A model generated the notes under the pieces. That model was not told where the DNA came from. It did not search any database and was given only the letters and a program-made list of their open reading frames with translations. Positions 31,261 through 35,012 of a stretch of DNA of 35,012 nucleotides are shown in pieces. The stretch is from Mycobacterium sp. IS-1264. Lineage in GTDB: Bacteria > Actinomycetota > Actinomycetes > Mycobacteriales > Mycobacteriaceae. A program made the translations under genes and the position numbers. Every line of letters begins with the position of its first letter. Position 1 is the stretch's first letter. The stretch lies in contig NZ_MBES01000041.1 in NCBI RefSeq assembly GCF_001954195.1, positions 1 through 35,012 of the forward strand, in the 5' to 3' direction.

Positions 31261-34200
31261 ACCTACCCGAAGCTGGCCGCCGGGGCACCCGACTTCCCGG
31301 CGCTCGAACTCGAGGTCCTCGAGTACTGGGCGCGCGATGACACCTTCCGGGCCAGCATCGCCCGCCGCGATGGCGCCCCGGAGTACGTGTTCTACGACGG
31401 GCCGCCGTTCGCCAACGGTCTGCCCCACTACGGGCACCTGCTCACCGGCTACGTGAAGGACATCGTCCCGCGGTATCACACGATGCGCGGCGCCAAGGTG
31501 GAGCGCCGCTTTGGCTGGGACACGCACGGGCTGCCCGCCGAGCTCGAGGTCGAACGCCAGCTGGGCATCACCGACAAGTCCCAGATCGACACCATGGGAA
31601 TCGCGGCGTTCAACGAGGCCTGCCGTGAATCGGTGTTGCGCTATACCGACGAATGGCAGGCGTATGTGACCCGCCAGGCCCGCTGGGTCGACTTCGACAA
31701 CGATTACAAGACGCTCGACCTGTCCTACATGGAGTCGGTGATCTGGGCCTTCAAACAGCTGTGGGACAAGGGCCTTGCCTACGAGGGCTACCGGGTGCTG
31801 CCGTACTGCTGGCGCGACGAAACCCCGCTGTCCAACCACGAATTGCGGATGGACGACGACATCTACCAAAGCCGCCAGGATCCCGCGATCACCGTCGGAT
31901 TCCGGGTACCCGACGGCGAATTGGCGGGCGCCTACCTGCTGGTGTGGACGACCACGCCGTGGACGCTGCCGTCGAACCTTGCGGTTGCGGTCAATCCGGA
32001 CGTGATCTACGTGCAGGTGAAGGCCGGCGATCGCCGCCTGGTGCTGGCCGAGGCGCGCCTGGCCGCCTATGCCCGCGAGCTGGGGGAGGAGCCTGAAGTG
32101 CTGGGCACCTACCGTGGCGCGGACCTGTTATGCATCCGCTATGTGCCGCCGTTCCCGTATTTCACAGACCCAGAACCGGGGCGGGCCAACGCTTTTCAAG
32201 TATTGCCCGGCGACTTCGTGACCACCGAGGACGGCACCGGAATCGTGCACATGGCGCCGGCCTACGGCGAGGACGACATGGCCACCACCGACAAGGTGGG
32301 CATCGAACCGGTCACCCCGGTCGACTCCAAGGGCCGGTTCGACGCCACCGTCCCGGATTATCAGGGCCAGCACGTCTTCGACGCCAACGCTCCGATCATC
32401 CGCGACCTGAAGGATCAGAGCGGCCCGGCGGCCGTGAACAAGCCGATCCTGCTGCGCCACGAAACCTACGACCATCCCTACCCGCACTGCTGGCGGTGCC
32501 GCAATCCGCTGATCTACCGCGCGGTGTCGTCGTGGTTCGTCGCGGTCACCGAATTCCGGGACCGGATGGTGGAACTCAACCAGCAGATCACCTGGTACCC
32601 CGAACACGTCAAGGACGGCCAGTTCGGCAAGTGGCTGCAGGGCGCCCGCGATTGGTCCATCTCGCGAAACCGCTACTGGGGCACGCCGATTCCGGTGTGG
32701 AAGTCCGACGATCCCGCCTACCCGCGCATCGACGTCTACGGAAGTCTCGATGAGCTCGAGCGCGACTTCGGGGTGCGGCCCACCAACTTGCACCGGCCCT
32801 ATATCGACGAGCTCACCCGGCCCAACCCCGACGACCCGACCGGGCGCAGCACGATGCGGCGGATCCCCGACGTGCTCGACGTGTGGTTCGATTCGGGCTC
32901 CATGCCGTATGCCCAGGTGCACTACCCGTTCGAAAACGGCGACTGGTTCGACGGCCACTATCCCGGCGACTTCATCGTCGAGTACATCGGCCAGACTCGC
33001 GGCTGGTTCTACACGCTGCACGTGCTGGCCACCGCGCTGTTCGACCGTCCGGCGTTCAAAACCTGTGTGGCGCACGGGATTGTGCTGGGCTCCGACGGCC
33101 AGAAGATGAGCAAGTCGTTGCGTAACTACCCGGATGTCACCGAGGTGTTCGACCGTGACGGCTCCGATGCCATGCGGTGGTTCCTGATGGCGTCGCCGAT
33201 CCTGCGGGGCGGCAACCTGATCGTCACCGAGCAGGGCATCCGCGAAGGCGTGCGGCAGGTCCTGCTGCCGCTGTGGAACGCCTACAGCTTCCTGGCCCTT
33301 TACGCGCCGAAAGTCGGTGCCTGGCGCACCGATTCGGCGCACGTGCTGGACCGCTACATCCTGGCCAAGCTCGCGGTGCTGCGCGATGAACTCAGCCGGT
33401 CCATGGACGTCTGCGACATCTCCGTGGCGTGCGAGCAATTGCGTCAGTTCACCGAGGCGCTGACGAATTGGTATGTGCGACGGTCGCGTTCGCGGTTCTG
33501 GGAAGAAGACGGCGACGCGATAGACACCCTGCACACGGTGCTTGAGGTGACGGCGAGGCTGGCCGCCCCGCTGCTGCCCCTGACCACCGAGATCATCTGG
33601 CGGGGGCTGACCGCGGAGCGGTCGGTGCATTTGACCGACTGGCCCCAGCCGGACGTGCTGCCCCCCGACCCGGACCTGGTGGCCGCGATGGATCAGGTCC
33701 GCGAAGTCTGCTCCGCCGCGTCGTCGCTGCGCAAGGCCAAGAAGCTGCGGGTGCGCCTGCCGCTGCCGAAGCTGACCGTGGCGGTGGAGAGCCCGCAGCG
33801 GTTGGAGCCGTTCGTGGACCTGATCGCCGATGAGCTCAACGTCAAGAGCGTCGAGCTGACCGACGCGATCGACACCTACGGCCGGTTCGAGCTCACCGTC
33901 AACGCGCGCGTCGCCGGGCCGCGCCTGGGCAAGGACGTGCAGGCCGCCATCACGGCGGTCAAGGCCGGCAAAGGCGTCGTCAACTCCGACGGCACCCTGA
34001 CCGCGGGCCCCGCGGTGCTGCAACCCGAGGAGTACAGCTCGCGGCTGGTCGCAGCCGACCCGGAATTCACCGCGGCGCTGCCCGACGGAGCGGGGCTCGT
34101 CGTTCTCGACGGCACGGTGACCCCGGAGCTGGAGGCCGAGGGCTGGGCCAAGGACCGGATCCGCGAGCTGCAGGAACTGCGCAAGTCGACCGGGCTGGAC

Positions 34201-34374
34201 GTGTCCGACCGCATCCGCGTGGTGATGTCGGTGCCCGCGGAGCGCGCCGACTGGGCACGCGCGCACCGCGACCTCATCGCCGGGGAGATCCTGGCCACCA
34301 GCTTCGAGTTCGGCGAGCCCGCCGAGGCGGCGGAGATCGGCGACGGCGTGCGGGTGGCGATCGACAAGGCCTAG
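31258..34374 (+). CDS. ileS: Isoleucyl-tRNA synthetase
   Basis: This 1038-residue class I synthetase charges tRNA-Ile with isoleucine in the cytosol. The HIGH-type motif is HYGH (residues 57-60, in [11 protein letters not shown]) and the KMSKS loop is at 616-620. The CP1 editing domain shows the Thr-rich [11 protein letters not shown] and [15 protein letters not shown], so Val-tRNA editing should be intact. A CWRC pair follows. The sequence around both signature motifs looks like the eukaryote-like (type 2) class, which is commonly less sensitive to mupirocin; that is inference from family knowledge. The start is TTG at 31258 with AGGGAG eight bases upstream, inside the T-box sequestrator stem. 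The gene ends with TAG at 34372-34374. Confidence 0.98.
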   Translation: MTYPKLAAGAPDFPALELEVLEYWARDDTFRASIARRDGAPEYVFYDGPPFANGLPHYGHLLTGYVKDIVPRYHTMRGAKVERRFGWDTHGLPAELEVERQLGITDKSQIDTMGIAAFNEACRESVLRYTDEWQAYVTRQARWVDFDNDYKTLDLSYMESVIWAFKQLWDKGLAYEGYRVLPYCWRDETPLSNHELRMDDDIYQSRQDPAITVGFRVPDGELAGAYLLVWTTTPWTLPSNLAVAVNPDVIYVQVKAGDRRLVLAEARLAAYARELGEEPEVLGTYRGADLLCIRYVPPFPYFTDPEPGRANAFQVLPGDFVTTEDGTGIVHMAPAYGEDDMATTDKVGIEPVTPVDSKGRFDATVPDYQGQHVFDANAPIIRDLKDQSGPAAVNKPILLRHETYDHPYPHCWRCRNPLIYRAVSSWFVAVTEFRDRMVELNQQITWYPEHVKDGQFGKWLQGARDWSISRNRYWGTPIPVWKSDDPAYPRIDVYGSLDELERDFGVRPTNLHRPYIDELTRPNPDDPTGRSTMRRIPDVLDVWFDSGSMPYAQVHYPFENGDWFDGHYPGDFIVEYIGQTRGWFYTLHVLATALFDRPAFKTCVAHGIVLGSDGQKMSKSLRNYPDVTEVFDRDGSDAMRWFLMASPILRGGNLIVTEQGIREGVRQVLLPLWNAYSFLALYAPKVGAWRTDSAHVLDRYILAKLAVLRDELSRSMDVCDISVACEQLRQFTEALTNWYVRRSRSRFWEEDGDAIDTLHTVLEVTARLAAPLLPLTTEIIWRGLTAERSVHLTDWPQPDVLPPDPDLVAAMDQVREVCSAASSLRKAKKLRVRLPLPKLTVAVESPQRLEPFVDLIADELNVKSVELTDAIDTYGRFELTVNARVAGPRLGKDVQAAITAVKAGKGVVNSDGTLTAGPAVLQPEEYSSRLVAADPEFTAALPDGAGLVVLDGTVTPELEAEGWAKDRIRELQELRKSTGLDVSDRIRVVMSVPAERADWARAHRDLIAGEILATSFEFGEPAEAAEIGDGVRVAIDKA

Positions 34375-34399
34375 GACCGGGGCCGAGGCCGGGAAAAGC

Positions 34400-34424
34400 T
34401 CCGGAAAAAAGTTCCGAAAAAAGT
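34400..34424 (+). repeat. Short A-rich tandem repeat after ileS
   Basis: TCCGGAAAAAAGT (34400-34412) is followed directly by TCCGAAAAAAGT (34413-34424), differing by one base. Further on, TGAGCA and TGCTCA (34432-34451) form a 6-base stem with an 8-base loop but no U-tract. I see no standard terminator in the 129-base gap; the A6 runs may be a promoter UP-like or bending element for the next gene. Confidence 0.4.
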
Positions 34425-34503
34425 GTCCGGGTGAGCACCGGCGGCTGCTCATACCTGTGAATGCGACCCAACGGGGGCCGCGACCACAGTTAAGGAACAG
34501 GCC

Positions 34504-35012
34504 ATGAGCACCGTCGAAGACTTCCACTCGGCTACCTTCAGGGCGGTCCCGCGCGACGACCTGACCGTCGCCGCGAGCCCGCGCGACGACCTGACCGTCG
34601 CCGCGAGCCCGCACGAGGACCTGACCGTCGCCGCGAACCCGCACGAGGACCTGACCGCCGCAGAGGCGTGGGCGTCGAGCCCGCTGGGCGATCCGGCGAT
34701 CGAGGACGGATCTCTCCACACCCCCGCCCACGTCGAGGACCGCCTTCCCGCGGAGTCCGAGGACGACCTCCCCGCGGAAGAGCCCGCGGGGAGGCGATGG
34801 TGGGGCGCGAACGCGCTGGTTGTCGCGGCCGTGATCGGCGCGCTTGGCCTGGTCGCCGGGTTTGGCGTGATGCTCGTTGCCGGGACGAGTCCCAAGCCCA
34901 AGCCGGCCGTCGTGGCTCCGAACTCGAGCGTCGGTTCGGTGGCCTCCCAGGCGCCGAGTGCGGCCGCCCCGCCGCCCGTCGCCCCCGCGCCGGCCGCGGG
35001 CGCTAGCCGCCA
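34504..35012 (+). CDS. Single-pass, proline/alanine-rich membrane protein with acidic repeat N-terminus (3' end outside window)
   Basis: ATG at 34504, with TTAAGGAA about six bases upstream, opens a frame that runs off the window (169 codons visible). The first ~100 residues are acidic and cytoplasmic in character and contain nearly four 10-residue repeats of the form P-(R/H)-(D/E)-D-L-T-V-A-A-(S/N). A basic stop-transfer-like GRRWW precedes one transmembrane segment (ALVVAAVIGALGLVAGFGVMLVAG). After it comes a Pro/Ala/Ser-rich stretch, presumably outside the membrane, of the kind that spans the mycobacterial cell wall in front of a secreted domain. The C-terminal domain is not visible, so no function can be assigned. 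From memory, M. tuberculosis has dinX after ileS, so this gene is a local difference. Confidence 0.8.
   Translation, partial: MSTVEDFHSATFRAVPRDDLTVAASPRDDLTVAASPHEDLTVAANPHEDLTAAEAWASSPLGDPAIEDGSLHTPAHVEDRLPAESEDDLPAEEPAGRRWWGANALVVAAVIGALGLVAGFGVMLVAGTSPKPKPAVVAPNSSVGSVASQAPSAAAPPPVAPAPAAGASR
34549..34668 (+). repeat. In-frame 30-bp tandem repeat (VNTR-like), four copies
   Basis: Copies start at 34549, 34579, 34609 and 34639. The first two are identical over 30 bases, the third differs at a few positions, and the fourth is degenerate in its last third. Each unit encodes ten residues (P-R-D-D-L-T-V-A-A-S or close). A 30-bp period keeps the reading frame, so copy number can vary without breaking the gene. 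Confidence 0.9.

Noticed and set aside
34378..34400. Intrinsic terminator after ileS
   Set aside because: The G+C-rich stretch forms only 4-base stems with poor loops and is followed by A rather than T runs on the coding strand.
32128..34731. Very long open frame antisense to ileS (about 867 codons)
   Set aside because: It lies opposite a certain gene. Its residues are biased to Arg, Gly and His with no domain pattern, as expected for a shadow frame in G+C-rich coding DNA.

Overview
The window looks like a chromosome segment of a slow-growing Mycobacterium. The basis is the high G+C content, a Mas/Pks5-type polyketide synthase, a Gap-type lipid-addressing membrane protein, and a right-hand block matching, from memory, the M. 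tuberculosis order Rv1531 - Rv1533 - Rv1535 - ileS (Rv1536). The species cannot be fixed from the sequence alone.

Left part (2-17195, + strand). The 3' part of a giant non-ribosomal peptide synthetase (NRPS) enters from the left edge. Visible order: A(C-terminal end)-nMT-PCP / C-A-PCP / C-A-nMT-PCP / C-A-PCP-TE, where nMT is an N-methyltransferase embedded in the adenylation domain. It is followed in the same direction, with overlaps of 1 and 4 bases and gaps of 27 and 21 bases, by a SnoaL/NTF2-like protein, a branched-chain aminotransferase, a family 1 glycosyltransferase and an FkbM-type methyltransferase. This looks like one operon.

Middle part (17198-24535, - strand). A Gap/Sap-family membrane protein converges on the operon, and upstream of it lies a 2112-residue Mas-like reducing PKS (KS-AT-DH-ER-KR-ACP). 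NRPS, PKS, Gap, glycosyltransferase and sugar-type methyltransferase together recall the glycopeptidolipid (GPL) systems of mycobacteria. This system differs in ending with a thioesterase, in having two N-methylating modules and in its gene order. I infer a glycosylated, N-methylated lipopeptide. The readable specificity codes suggest an aromatic residue (Phe-like) in module 2 and Thr in the last module. Module 3 is unassigned and the first modules lie outside the window.

Right-middle part (24782-30259). An AhpD/carboxymuconolactone-decarboxylase-like protein (Rv1531-like) is followed by a decayed one-module NRPS on the - strand (half C domain, one-base frameshift, then intact A-PCP-TE). Next come an AT-rich intergenic patch with an operator-like inverted repeat and a nitronate monooxygenase-like flavoprotein (Rv1533-like).

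Right part (30260-35012). Two riboswitches lie in tandem. An M-box (Mg2+) riboswitch precedes a small protein (Rv1535-like), with a 26-codon upstream reading frame and several hairpins in between. A tRNA-Ile T-box with an AUC specifier controls ileS by sequestering its ribosome binding site and TTG start. The window ends inside a single-pass, proline-rich membrane protein whose acidic N-terminus contains an in-frame 30-bp tandem repeat.
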